Shown: positions 1 to 6,861 of the stretch, in pieces | How the letters are laid out: every line of letters starts with the position of its first letter | How positions within the stretch are numbered: position 1 is the stretch's first letter | Source of the DNA: Desulfovibrio desulfuricans | Lineage (GTDB): Bacteria > Desulfobacterota > Desulfovibrionia > Desulfovibrionales > Desulfovibrionaceae | Direction: 5' to 3' | Length of the DNA: 8,836 nt | Assembly (NCBI GenBank): GCA_003251995.1 | Contig: QKDT01000014.1 | Location: 1-8,836, forward strand | Position numbers and translations under genes: made by a program | Notes under the pieces: generated by a model | The model's database searches: none | The model's input: the letters and a program-made list of their open reading frames with translations, nothing else | What the model was told of the DNA's origin: nothing

Positions 1-1
1 T

Positions 2-850
2 GGTCAAACGCCCAACTCCGCACAAGGCGACACCCACCACAACGGCAAAACCGAGGTGCGGGGGGTCTTTTCTACGCAAGAAGTCCGCAGGGTGGGCACA
101 GGAACAACCACGCGCAAAACCGTACAAAAAACATTCTGGTTTATTGAGCAGCATGGCAACGAGATAGACTGCCAGCCGCTCAATACCCACTACGTGCCCA
201 GCGGCCCCAAGCGCAAAATCACTCTCGACGAGCTTATTGCCAAGTTCTCTCCCGAACCGGAATTTTATCTCAATTCTGTCTTTCCTAAAATGCAGGAAAT
301 GCAGCGCAGCATTGATAACGGCGACGACCACCGCGAAAAAGGCGAGAACTTTGCCGCCGAATATGAATACACGCGCGCGCTCAAGGTTGATGAAGAAAAC
401 GTGCGGGCCAACTTTGGTATTGGCCTCACCTACCTTGAAAGGGGCGACACCGGCAAGGCGCAGGATATTTTTCAGCGTCTGGTAAAGCTTGAAGCCGCGT
501 TTGAGCCGGAGCACAAGCACCTATTCAACGAATTCGGCATCAATCTGCGCAAAAGCAAGATGCTGCAAGAGTCGTTTGAATACTACCAGCGCGCCCTCGA
601 ACTTTCGCCCTCAGACGAAAATCTTTACATGAACATGGCCCGTGTGCTGCTTGAACTCAAGGATATCAGTCAGTGCGTGGACTATCTGCTGAAAGCCCTT
701 GAGCTGGCCCCGCGTCACGAGACTTCGCTCAAATTTCTGGCATGGCTTATTCAAAAGCAGCTTGTACCCGCCGACAAGATAGAGGGCGTACGCGCGGCTC
801 TTCAGGCCGCACAAAACGGCGCGCAGCAGAAAACCCAAACGGCAGGCTAA
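2..850 (+). CDS. TPR-repeat protein, 5' end outside window
   Basis: Tetratricopeptide-repeat protein, probably a soluble cytoplasmic scaffold; the partner cannot be told from sequence. The frame is open to the window edge. The first possible start inside the window is a GTG at 56 with no Shine-Dalgarno sequence before it, so I treat the gene as 5'-truncated. Counting from that GTG, residues 1-80 form a non-TPR segment with a distinctive GTGTTTRKT motif (14-22), a W/F-rich strand and SGPKRK (49-54), which I associate from memory with a Desulfovibrio family. About four helical repeats follow, at roughly 84-115, 116-149 (ANFGIGLTYLERGDTGKA), 154-187 (YYQRALELSPSDENL) and 188-221 (LLKALELAP). The tail is Gln/Ala-rich. 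There is no signal peptide or membrane segment in the visible part. recJ starts 4 nt after the stop, so translational coupling is likely. Confident in the TPR fold; function unknown. Confidence 0.85.
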   Translation, partial: GQTPNSAQGDTHHNGKTEVRGVFSTQEVRRVGTGTTTRKTVQKTFWFIEQHGNEIDCQPLNTHYVPSGPKRKITLDELIAKFSPEPEFYLNSVFPKMQEMQRSIDNGDDHREKGENFAAEYEYTRALKVDEENVRANFGIGLTYLERGDTGKAQDIFQRLVKLEAAFEPEHKHLFNEFGINLRKSKMLQESFEYYQRALELSPSDENLYMNMARVLLELKDISQCVDYLLKALELAPRHETSLKFLAWLIQKQLVPADKIEGVRAALQAAQNGAQQKTQTAG

Positions 851-854
851 CACA

Positions 855-2588
855 GTGAAAAACTGGCTGATTCGCGAGCCTGTAAACAACATCTGCCCCA
901 AGCCACCACGGCAATGGGCAGATGCTCTCTCCATCTCGCCCCTTCTTCTTGAGATCCTCTGGCGACGCGGCTTTTCTGAAAAGGATGCCATGGACGCCTT
1001 TTTGTGCGCCCGGCTTGACTCCCTCACCCCCCCTGATCGCTGGCCCCAACTGCCAGAGGCTTCCAGCCTGCTGGCATCTGAACTGCTGGCGGGAAAAAAG
1101 CTGGCGGTGTGGGGCGATTATGATGTGGACGGCGTGACCGCCTCCACCCTAGTGCTGGATGTGCTTGAAAGCCACGGCATCCAGGCTGATTGGCATATCC
1201 CCGACAGACGCAGCGAGGGCTACGGCCTTAACGTGCCACATGTGGAAGCGCTGGCTGCGCAGGGTTGCGGCGTGCTGCTCACCGTAGACTGCGGTATTTC
1301 TGATGTGCAGGCGGTCAGCCGCGCACGAGAGCTGGGCATGACGGTTGTGGTTTCTGACCACCACCTGCCGCCCCAAGAGCTGCCCCCAGCCAATGCCATC
1401 TGCAATCCCCGCATTTGCGCCTCAGAAGACCTGCCCTATCCCCACCTGGCTGGCGTGGGCGTGGCCTTTTATCTCATGGGTGGCGTCAATGCCGCCCTGG
1501 CCCCGCATACGGGCAAACGGCATAACATGGGCGACTGCCTTGATCTGGTGGCGTTGGGCACACTGGCTGACGTTATGCCCCTCACAGGCGAAAACCGTGT
1601 GCTCGTGCGCGGCGGGCTTGCGCGCATAGCACGCGCGGCGCGGCCCGGCATGGCGGCCCTCAAGGTTGTCAGTGGCATGAACGCCTCTGCGGCATTGAGC
1701 GCCGGGCAGGCGGTCTTTCGCCTTGCCCCCCGTATCAACGCCGCTGGTCGCATGGGCAAAGGCGAGCTGGCCCTGCGTCTGCTGCGCGAAAAAAACCACG
1801 CCACAGCGGCAACCATGGCGCAAGAGCTGGACGAACTCAATCTGGCCCGCCGGCAGGAAGAAGAACGCATTTACGCAGAGGCCAAGGCCCAGGCATCTGA
1901 CATCCTGGCGCGCGGCCCCCGCGCCAGCCTTGTGCTTTACGGCAAAGACTGGCACCCCGGCATTGTGGGCATTGTGGCCTCGCGCATTGTGGAAGATTAC
2001 TACCGCCCCACCATCATTGTGTGCGAAGACCAGGGCAGCCTCAAAGGCTCGGGGCGCTCTGTGCGCGAATTTGATTTGCACGGCGGCCTGACCCGCACGG
2101 CGGACTGTCTGCTGAACTTTGGCGGGCACCGCCAGGCCGCAGGGGTTCGCCTTGCATTGGAAAGGCTGGAGGAATTTCGCGCCCGTTTTGACGCGGTGGC
2201 GGAAGAGGTGCTTGGCCCCAACCCGCTGCTGCCCAGCATAACGCTGGAATGCGAATTGGGCTTCAAGCACGCGGGTGATCATGGTTTTCTTAAGGAGCTT
2301 GAGCTGTTGCAGCCCTTCGGCCCTGGCAATCCTGAGCCCATATTCCAATCCCCCCCTCTGTTGGTCAAGGAGCGCTCATTTCTTGGGCGCAGCAGGGAGC
2401 ATGTGCTGTTGCGCCTCACAGATAGCGACAGCGGCATCACGCTTTCAGCAAAGGCCTGGCGCATGGCTGACCAACTACCACCATCCCTGATCAACAAACG
2501 TATTCTTGTGGCCTATACCCCGCGTATAGACACCTATAATGGCATTGCCTCGGTGGATATCTCCATCAAGGACTGGCGACCAGCCTGA
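855..2588 (+). CDS. recJ: single-stranded-DNA-specific exonuclease RecJ
   Basis: 5'-to-3' exonuclease on single-stranded DNA, acting in the cytoplasm in RecF-pathway recombination, mismatch repair and stalled-fork processing; it needs Mn2+ or Mg2+. The 577-residue product has the typical RecJ length. DHH-domain metal-binding motifs appear in order: GDYDVDG (87-93), VDCGISD (144-150), SDHH (167-170) and the LGTLADVMPL segment (234-243). APRINAAGRMG follows at 291-301. The DHHA1 domain is marked by GSGRS (398-402) and GGHRQAAG (423-430), and the C-terminal OB-like domain by QPFGPGNPEP (486-495). No key residue is missing and there is no frameshift. The start is a GTG 4 nt after the TPR stop with only a weak AGGC upstream, so translation probably depends on coupling to the upstream gene. 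Transcription should end in the hairpin region after 2600. Confidence 0.97.
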   Translation: MKNWLIREPVNNICPKPPRQWADALSISPLLLEILWRRGFSEKDAMDAFLCARLDSLTPPDRWPQLPEASSLLASELLAGKKLAVWGDYDVDGVTASTLVLDVLESHGIQADWHIPDRRSEGYGLNVPHVEALAAQGCGVLLTVDCGISDVQAVSRARELGMTVVVSDHHLPPQELPPANAICNPRICASEDLPYPHLAGVGVAFYLMGGVNAALAPHTGKRHNMGDCLDLVALGTLADVMPLTGENRVLVRGGLARIARAARPGMAALKVVSGMNASAALSAGQAVFRLAPRINAAGRMGKGELALRLLREKNHATAATMAQELDELNLARRQEEERIYAEAKAQASDILARGPRASLVLYGKDWHPGIVGIVASRIVEDYYRPTIIVCEDQGSLKGSGRSVREFDLHGGLTRTADCLLNFGGHRQAAGVRLALERLEEFRARFDAVAEEVLGPNPLLPSITLECELGFKHAGDHGFLKELELLQPFGPGNPEPIFQSPPLLVKERSFLGRSREHVLLRLTDSDSGITLSAKAWRMADQLPPSLINKRILVAYTPRIDTYNGIASVDISIKDWRPA

Positions 2589-2676
2589 CCCGGAGCAAAT
2601 GCGGGGGGCCTTTAGCGCCCCACAATCTGCCAAAGCCAGGGCATACACTCCGCATGCTCTGGTGCGAGATGAAAAC

Positions 2677-2740
2677 CAAAGAGGCAATGAGGCGTACACC
2701 GCTGTAATGCGGTTTTTTGTACAGCCCCATTGCCTCTTTG
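2677..2740. terminator. nested hairpin, probable bidirectional terminator
   Basis: This lies between the convergent recJ and MCP genes. The outer arms 2677-2689 (CAAAGAGGCAATG) and 2728-2740 are perfect 13-bp complements. After one A/C mismatch, three more pairs, a bulged A at 2723 and a GTAC/GTAC pairing (2694-2697 with 2719-2722) continue the stem. The loop holds a second hairpin, ACCGC (2698-2702) with GCGGT (2709-2713), followed by six T (2713-2718). On the plus strand the inner hairpin plus T-run looks like an intrinsic terminator for recJ. On the minus strand the outer stem followed by TTGGTTTT could end the MCP transcript. The structure is seen directly; the role is inferred from position. 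Confidence 0.72.
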
Positions 2741-2775
2741 TTACGATGCCCTATTGCCGGTCTGGCAACGTGGAA

Positions 2776-4875
2776 TTATCCCCGTTTCATCTCTGCTATG
2801 AGATCACTCAAAGCCTGGGCCTGATGGGTGAGGTCGATTACGGCCTGCGAGGCTTCGTCCATGGCTTTGGCTGTTTGCGAAGAAATTTCGTTAATCTTCA
2901 CAATTGTCCCATTAATCTCATCACTGGTGGCAGACTGCTCTTCGCTAGCCGTGGCAATGGCGCGCACCTGATCTGCCGCAAGTTCCACGCTGCTGACAAT
3001 ATGGGCCAACGCCTCGCCAGACTGTCCGGCAAAATCAGATGCGACCTCAACCTGCCGCAGTGCAACTTCCATAACATCCACGCTCTTGGCGGTACTGGTT
3101 TGGATGGCTTTGATGGCATTGCCCACATCATGCGTGGAAGCCATTGTTTTTTCCGCCAGTTTGCGCACCTCATCCGCAACCACGGCAAATCCGCGCCCGG
3201 CATCGCCCGCACGGGCGGCCTCAATGGCGGCGTTAAGAGCCAGCAGGTTGGTCTGGTCGGCAATGTCGGAAATAACATTCATAATACGGCTGATGGCCTG
3301 AGCGTGAGTGTTCAGTTCAGCCATATCTTCTTTGAGCCCGTGCGAAATCTCACGCACCTGACCAATGCTTTGCAGGGCCTGCTGCACGATATTGGAGCCA
3401 CTTTCGGCACTGCCCCGCGTATCCTCGGACGTAGCCGCTGCCGCCGAAGCATTGCGGGCCACTTCCTGCACCGTGGAGTTCATCTGCCCCATTGCCGTGG
3501 CTGCTTCTGCAAGCCGCTGGGCGGATTCTGAGGCGGCTTGCTCCGACTGGGCTATCCGCTCAGAAAGCCGGGTAGAAGCGGAGGTGAGGATCTCTGCCAC
3601 GCCCTCAAGTTGCCCTGCCGCCGCAAGCATACCGTCATGACGCGCGCTTTCGGCCTGACGGGCTGCCAGCTCTGCACGGTCCGTGGCCTCGCGGGCCTGC
3701 TCTGTAGCCCTATACGCCTGAGCGTTTTTTTCTTCGCTTTCACCAAGCAGGCGCTTGATATTGCTCATCATGCGCTCCATACCAAAGGAAAGCACACTGA
3801 ACTCGTCACCTCTTTTTTCTGATAACCGCAGCAGTCTTTCTTCCCCTGCGGTGCATTCAAGCCTTCCGCCCGCAATGGCCTCGGCAATGCCAGAAAGCCC
3901 GCCAAGCAAACGCACAATCCCCCGCACGCACAAAAAGATAACAATACCTACCACCAACGCGCACGCCAATGCGGTAAGTATATTGTTGATCAGCATATCA
4001 CTGATGGGTTGGTAAAGGGCTGCCTTGTCCAGCTCCAGGCACAAAATCCAGCCTTCGTTTGGCATATCAGTATAATACAGAATTTTTTCGCGCCCTTCGG
4101 GGCTGACAAATTCAAGCCGCCCGTTCTTGTTTTTAAGTACATCGGTCACCCAGGCTGCATTGTCTTCCTTTTGCCCGATGCGCTTGAGGTCAGGGTGCTG
4201 CACGATGATGCCATCGGTGTTAATGACAAAGGCCATCCCCACCTTGCCAAGATCAACCTTGTTTGTGGTAGCTGCGGCAAGCTTGTCGTTGTCTGTTCCG
4301 CCATACACAACACCAATGACTTTGCCATTATTGTCCTTAATTGGCATGCCAATGATTGTTGTCATTTTATGGGTCGCCACGCTGACCAATCCAACAGAGC
4401 TTATCTGCCCCTTCATGCCATTAATGACGTAGGGGCGTTTTGAAAAATCTGCCCCAATTGTGCTGCTGAACTGCTGACTGTCGCCCTTTTTGCTATGCAC
4501 AATAACCTTGCCATCGGGCGCCACAAGGCCGCAGGTGGCAATATTGCTGTTGACGGAGGTAAAATTCTTCAACGCTGCTATGGCATTGAGAAAAAGCTCA
4601 TCATTGTGGTCAATGGGCGCGCCATGCGTATAGGCAGCTAAAAAGAGACGGAGACGGCGGTTTTCAGCAATCTGGGCCAGGGCTTCCTTCATGGATTCAA
4701 AAACCGCGTTCAGCCCCACCTCCTGCCCTTTCAGAATAGCCGCAATGTCCTGCCTGGTCTGCTTTCGCAAGGCTTCCTCAGACATATGATGGCTTATACC
4801 AGCCACAAGGGCCAAACCAAGCATGGATGGAATAAGGATGTACAACGACATCTTTGTCAAAAGCCCCAGCTTCAT
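2776..4875 (-). CDS. methyl-accepting chemotaxis protein (dCache-HAMP-MA)
   Basis: Transmembrane chemoreceptor that senses a periplasmic ligand and controls the CheA/CheW kinase. I place the start at 4875 (699 residues, MKLGLLTKM...) because a GGGAGG lies 4 nt upstream; an in-frame ATG at 4899 would put eight polar residues before the membrane anchor. Domains: TM1 about 10-29; an extracellular double Cache (dCache_1-like) region about 33-290, with a distal half containing FSKRPY (144-149), GMPI and GVVYGG and a proximal half containing INTDGIIVQHP and EGWILCLE; TM2 about 292-320; HAMP about 321-375; a coiled-coil signalling domain to the C-terminus. The interaction hairpin (538-575) contains NLLALNAAIEAARAG and GRGFAVVADEVRKLAE. 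There is no CheR/CheB-binding pentapeptide; the protein ends EMKRG. The ligand cannot be inferred, and I do not see the amino-acid-binding dCache pattern. The gene stands alone with no che genes nearby. Confidence 0.95.
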   Translation of the reverse strand: MKLGLLTKMSLYILIPSMLGLALVAGISHHMSEEALRKQTRQDIAAILKGQEVGLNAVFESMKEALAQIAENRRLRLFLAAYTHGAPIDHNDELFLNAIAALKNFTSVNSNIATCGLVAPDGKVIVHSKKGDSQQFSSTIGADFSKRPYVINGMKGQISSVGLVSVATHKMTTIIGMPIKDNNGKVIGVVYGGTDNDKLAAATTNKVDLGKVGMAFVINTDGIIVQHPDLKRIGQKEDNAAWVTDVLKNKNGRLEFVSPEGREKILYYTDMPNEGWILCLELDKAALYQPISDMLINNILTALACALVVGIVIFLCVRGIVRLLGGLSGIAEAIAGGRLECTAGEERLLRLSEKRGDEFSVLSFGMERMMSNIKRLLGESEEKNAQAYRATEQAREATDRAELAARQAESARHDGMLAAAGQLEGVAEILTSASTRLSERIAQSEQAASESAQRLAEAATAMGQMNSTVQEVARNASAAAATSEDTRGSAESGSNIVQQALQSIGQVREISHGLKEDMAELNTHAQAISRIMNVISDIADQTNLLALNAAIEAARAGDAGRGFAVVADEVRKLAEKTMASTHDVGNAIKAIQTSTAKSVDVMEVALRQVEVASDFAGQSGEALAHIVSSVELAADQVRAIATASEEQSATSDEINGTIVKINEISSQTAKAMDEASQAVIDLTHQAQALSDLIAEMKRG

Positions 4876-4879
4876 GGTG

Positions 4880-4885
4880 CCTCCC
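4880..4885 (-). promoter_or_regulatory. ribosome binding site deciding the MCP start
   Basis: GGGAGG on the minus strand, 4 nt before the ATG at 4875. It favours that start over the upstream in-frame ATG at 4899, which has no comparable purine-rich site. Confidence 0.75.
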
Positions 4886-4951
4886 GGTGAATGACGCAAC
4901 TAAACAGGGGACAAGGCAATTTTCCGTCTTTTCGTCACAATTCGGATATGC

Positions 4952-5019
4952 AATAGGGGTGGCTTTTTCAATTGCAGCACCCTATGCCAGAAGATAAATC
5001 AGCATGTACAATTCTGGCA
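4952..5019. promoter_or_regulatory. inverted repeats upstream of MCP, possible operator region
   Basis: The gene-free stretch before the MCP carries two dyads. One is TGCCAGAA (4985-4992) facing TTCTGGCA (5012-5019), perfect over 8 bp with a 19-nt spacer. The other is ATAGGGGTG, from about 4953, facing CACCCTAT, ending at about 4985, which needs one bulged base. I found no convincing sigma-54 (GG-N10-GC), FliA-type or strong sigma-70 promoter on the minus strand here. The dyads are visible, but any regulatory role is a guess. Confidence 0.25.
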
Positions 5020-5060
5020 CATATGGCAACGGGGTTTGCTATTAGTGTGTGTGTTTTATC

Positions 5061-5100
5061 AAAAACAAGATGCCCCCGAACCAAACAGCTCGGGGGCATC
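5061..5100 (-). terminator. intrinsic terminator of the Sel1-repeat gene
   Basis: GATGCCCCCGA (5069-5079) and TCGGGGGCATC (5090-5100) are perfect 11-bp complements around a 10-nt loop. Read on the minus strand the hairpin is followed by TTGTTTTT (5068-5061), a classical rho-independent terminator 27 nt after the Sel1 stop codon. The plus strand has no T-run after the stem, so it should work in one direction only. It separates the Sel1 gene from the MCP gene on the same strand. Confidence 0.9.
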
Positions 5101-5126
5101 AGTGTCGCGATAAGAATTTTTATCGT

Positions 5127-5801
5127 TTATGGCATTGTATAAACGCGTTCAGTGTTGAATATATTACCTTCTTTTTCCAGCCCCTGTGCAGCAGCCTTGC
5201 TGTACCATGCGGCAGCTTCAGAGGGATTTTCACTCACGCCTACGCCGTATTCATAGCATGCGCCCACATAGCGCTGCGCCTGTGCAAAGCCCTGATCGGC
5301 AGAGCGCTTGGCCCAGCCAAAGGCCTGATCCTGATCCTTGGCAAACCCATAACGTCCCTGGCTGTAATAAAGCGCAAGGTTAAACTGGGCCTCTGCGTTG
5401 CCCGCATTGGCGGCGCGCGTCATCAAATCCGCCACCGCGGCATCGTTTTTAGGAACGCCCGCGCCCAGTTCGTACAAATAGCCCAACTGCACCTGGGCCT
5501 CGGCGTAGTTTTGTTCAGCCGCAATGCGGAACCATTTTGCGGCGGTTTCCATATCCTGTGCTACGCCCACGCCGTTTTCGTAGCAACGCCCAAGCAGTAC
5601 CTGCGCGCGGGGGTTGCCTTCGCTAGCCAGGGGCTGCACCAACTGCACTACCTTATTATACTGACCGATATTATATGCAGTCCACGCATCATCCAAAGTT
5701 TGCTCGGCGCTTTTGGCGGGAGCCGCCAACACAGTGCCGCTTATTCCCGAACCCAGTATCATTGCTGCGACCAGAAGGATTGCAGAACCAAACTTTTTCA
5801 T
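5127..5801 (-). CDS. secreted Sel1-like repeat protein
   Basis: Exported protein of the SLR/Sel1 class, helical repeats that usually mediate protein-protein contacts in the periplasm or at the envelope; no enzyme activity is implied. I start it at 5801 (224 residues) because AAGGAG lies 6 nt upstream and the product then begins with a clean signal peptide: MKK, a hydrophobic core (about 6-22) and a likely signal peptidase cut after TVLA (residues 23-26). The mature part opens with a TPR-like segment (DDAWTAYNIGQYNKVVQLVQPLASEG), followed by about four Sel1 repeats at roughly 62-97, 98-133, 134-171 and 172-207. Their signatures include ARVLLG-type helices (here AQVLLGRCYENGVGV), AQVQLGYLYELGAGV and VGACYEYGVGV. 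The short tail ends NTERVYTMP. A strong terminator follows the gene, and a promoter candidate lies in the divergent gap upstream. The partner is unknown. Confidence 0.9.
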   Translation of the reverse strand: MKKFGSAILLVAAMILGSGISGTVLAAPAKSAEQTLDDAWTAYNIGQYNKVVQLVQPLASEGNPRAQVLLGRCYENGVGVAQDMETAAKWFRIAAEQNYAEAQVQLGYLYELGAGVPKNDAAVADLMTRAANAGNAEAQFNLALYYSQGRYGFAKDQDQAFGWAKRSADQGFAQAQRYVGACYEYGVGVSENPSEAAAWYSKAAAQGLEKEGNIFNTERVYTMP

Positions 5802-5807
5802 AAATGT

Positions 5808-5813
5808 CTCCTT
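5808..5813 (-). promoter_or_regulatory. ribosome binding site deciding the Sel1 start
   Basis: AAGGAG on the minus strand, 6 nt before the ATG at 5801. It rules out the longer in-frame reading from 5918, which would place 39 arginine/proline-rich residues before the signal peptide. Confidence 0.8.
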
Positions 5814-5848
5814 TGCTTCCGGCGTTGATTCCGGTGTTACTCGGCCTG

Positions 5849-5877
5849 ACAGTAGTACCAGCACTGGTCGTTGGCAA
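5849..5877 (-). promoter_or_regulatory. candidate sigma-70 promoter of the Sel1 gene with palindrome in spacer
   Basis: On the minus strand, TTGCCA (5877-5872) and TACTGT (5854-5849) are separated by 17 nt, and transcription would begin about 40 nt before the Sel1 ATG. The -35 box is close to consensus and the -10 box is weak. The spacer contains the perfect palindrome ACCAG-CA-CTGGT (5857-5868), where a repressor could sit. Promoter and operator roles are inferred. Confidence 0.35.
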
Positions 5878-5940
5878 GGCCGCCTCTTGACGCCGTAGCT
5901 GCCAGAAGGCACAAACACTACAGACGTTGGGCAGGCCGCC
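5869..5940. repeat. 16-bp direct repeat pair in divergent intergenic region
   Basis: CGTTGGCAAGGCCGCC (5869-5884) and CGTTGGGCAGGCCGCC (5925-5940) match at 14 of 16 positions, 56 bp apart start to start. The first copy overlaps the candidate -35 box of the Sel1 gene and the second ends 33 nt before the start of the plus-strand gene at 5974. They may be paired protein-binding sites or chance similarity in GC-rich DNA. Confidence 0.4.
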
Positions 5941-5973
5941 AGCCCGGTTTATGCGTCAGCGAGGAGATTTTGC

Positions 5974-6567
5974 ATGACTGTTTCCCCAAACGATTCGCAC
6001 AACGACCATTCCGATACCTCCAAGCAGGCTGCACTGCCCCAAGGCGATGCGGACAAGGCGAGCGCACCGCGCGTGGTTGATGTGGAAGTTCTGCACGGGC
6101 ACCAAGACGATCACGATGCTGGGCAAAGCACGCGTAGACCACAGGAAGACGATTGGAGCAATGCCTCAGGATTTGGCCCCTATAATGACGGATCTGGCAT
6201 GGGTTCGGGGCAGCCCGGCTCAGGACGCCAGCAATACCGCAGCCGATTCTTCTACCGCGGAACCTTCGGTCAAGCCGGCGGCATGGGCGGAATGAACCTT
6301 GGTCGCGTTTGGATGGGCGGAAACGACCAGAATGGCTGCATGGCCCCTGCCATCACCTTTGCCATATTTATGGTCTGCCTTGCGCAGTTTGGCTTTCTTG
6401 CGGGCATCGGGTTTGTTTTCTTCCATATTATAGGTGCAGCCTTGGGCGTGGTACGCGATTTGCGCCAATTCAGCACAGGCCGCCTGCCCAACCCCTGGCC
6501 CTGGCGCATTGGCAACTGGGCTGTTTCTTTTTTGCTGACGGCATGGTTTGCCGGAGCTTTTCACTAG
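5974..6567 (+). CDS. unrecognised Gly/Asp-rich membrane protein
   Basis: I do not recognise this 197-residue protein. Residues 1-65 are highly polar (Asp, His, Ser, Gln, with HGHQDDHD at 41-48), and 66-112 form a Gly/Ser/Met-rich stretch (GSGMGSGQPGSG; GGMGGMNLG) that is probably disordered. A hydrophobic region at 123-160 is long enough for a tight two-helix membrane hairpin. A short polar loop with PNPWPW (172-177) precedes a last hydrophobic helix at about 180-196. No signal peptide is present, so the hydrophilic N-terminus is probably cytoplasmic. Initiation at 5974 is well supported by GAGGAG 7 nt upstream. It is the first gene of the plus-strand run and lies 18 nt before the GIY-YIG gene. 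Its ending in a small hydrophobic domain suggests a membrane-tethered disordered protein; function unknown. Confidence 0.8.
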   Translation: MTVSPNDSHNDHSDTSKQAALPQGDADKASAPRVVDVEVLHGHQDDHDAGQSTRRPQEDDWSNASGFGPYNDGSGMGSGQPGSGRQQYRSRFFYRGTFGQAGGMGGMNLGRVWMGGNDQNGCMAPAITFAIFMVCLAQFGFLAGIGFVFFHIIGAALGVVRDLRQFSTGRLPNPWPWRIGNWAVSFLLTAWFAGAFH

Positions 6568-6585
6568 CCACCCGGTTGCAGGGCC

Positions 6586-6861
6586 ATGAGTGATTCCACG
6601 TGGCGTGTTTATTTGCTGGAGTGCGCTGACGGCACGCTTTATTGCGGCATCACCACTAATATGGAGCGACGCCTGCGCCAGCACAACGGGCAGGTTCCTG
6701 GCGGTGCGCGCTATACTCAAGGGCGACGCCCCGTAGAGCTGCTTGGCAGTCGGGCCTGCGATTGCAAAAGCGACGCCCTGCGGTTTGAGCTGGCAGTCAA
6801 ATCACGCCCGCGAGCCCTCAAACTAGAATTTTTGCTGACTGGAGAGATTGTTTCATGCTGA
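6586..6861 (+). CDS. GIY-YIG domain protein, YhbQ/UPF0213-like
   Basis: A stand-alone GIY-YIG superfamily domain of 91 residues, the size expected for the YhbQ/UPF0213 family. Some members have been reported to nick or cleave DNA; the cellular role is unsettled. The core is visible: VYLLECADGTLYCGITTNMERRL (8-30), in which YCGIT stands for the second half of the signature, then Arg and His in RRLRQHN (28-34), GGARYT (39-44), and a conserved Glu in RFELAVK (65-71) that usually completes the metal site. There is no other domain, so it is neither UvrC nor a homing nuclease. The ATG follows a modest GCAGGG. The stop overlaps the start of the LysE-family gene by 7 nt (ATGCTGA), indicating translational coupling. 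Confidence 0.88.
   Translation: MSDSTWRVYLLECADGTLYCGITTNMERRLRQHNGQVPGGARYTQGRRPVELLGSRACDCKSDALRFELAVKSRPRALKLEFLLTGEIVSC

Noticed and set aside
56..58. GTG as the true start of the TPR gene
   Set aside because: No Shine-Dalgarno sequence precedes it and the frame stays open to the window edge, so the true start is more likely upstream; not excluded.
1422..2348. 308-codon minus-strand open frame inside recJ
   Set aside because: Antisense shadow of conserved RecJ motifs in GC-rich DNA, with no recognisable domain.
2603..2621. GGGG...CCCC hairpin just after recJ
   Set aside because: The short stem has a mismatch and no T-run on either strand; the 2677-2740 structure is a far better terminator.
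2539..3531. 330-codon plus-strand open frame overlapping the 3' end of recJ and the MCP gene
   Set aside because: It runs antisense to the MCP signalling domain, its product shows no family motif, and it spans the terminator; the minus strand encodes a textbook chemoreceptor.
4876..5060. Sigma-54 promoter for the MCP (TGGCA...TGCA)
   Set aside because: GG-to-GC spacing is 8 or 11 nt rather than 10, so it does not fit the -24/-12 pattern.
5108..5125. CGATAA/TTATCG dyad just after the Sel1 stop
   Set aside because: Six AT-rich pairs without context; the neighbouring 11-bp hairpin already explains termination.
5049..5828. 259-codon plus-strand open frame opposite the Sel1 gene
   Set aside because: The minus strand has a signal peptide, Sel1 repeats, a good ribosome binding site and a terminator; the plus frame has none and would read through that hairpin.
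5802..5918. N-terminal extension of the Sel1 protein to a start at 5918
   Set aside because: It would bury the signal peptide behind 39 residues and ignore the AAGGAG site at 5808-5813.
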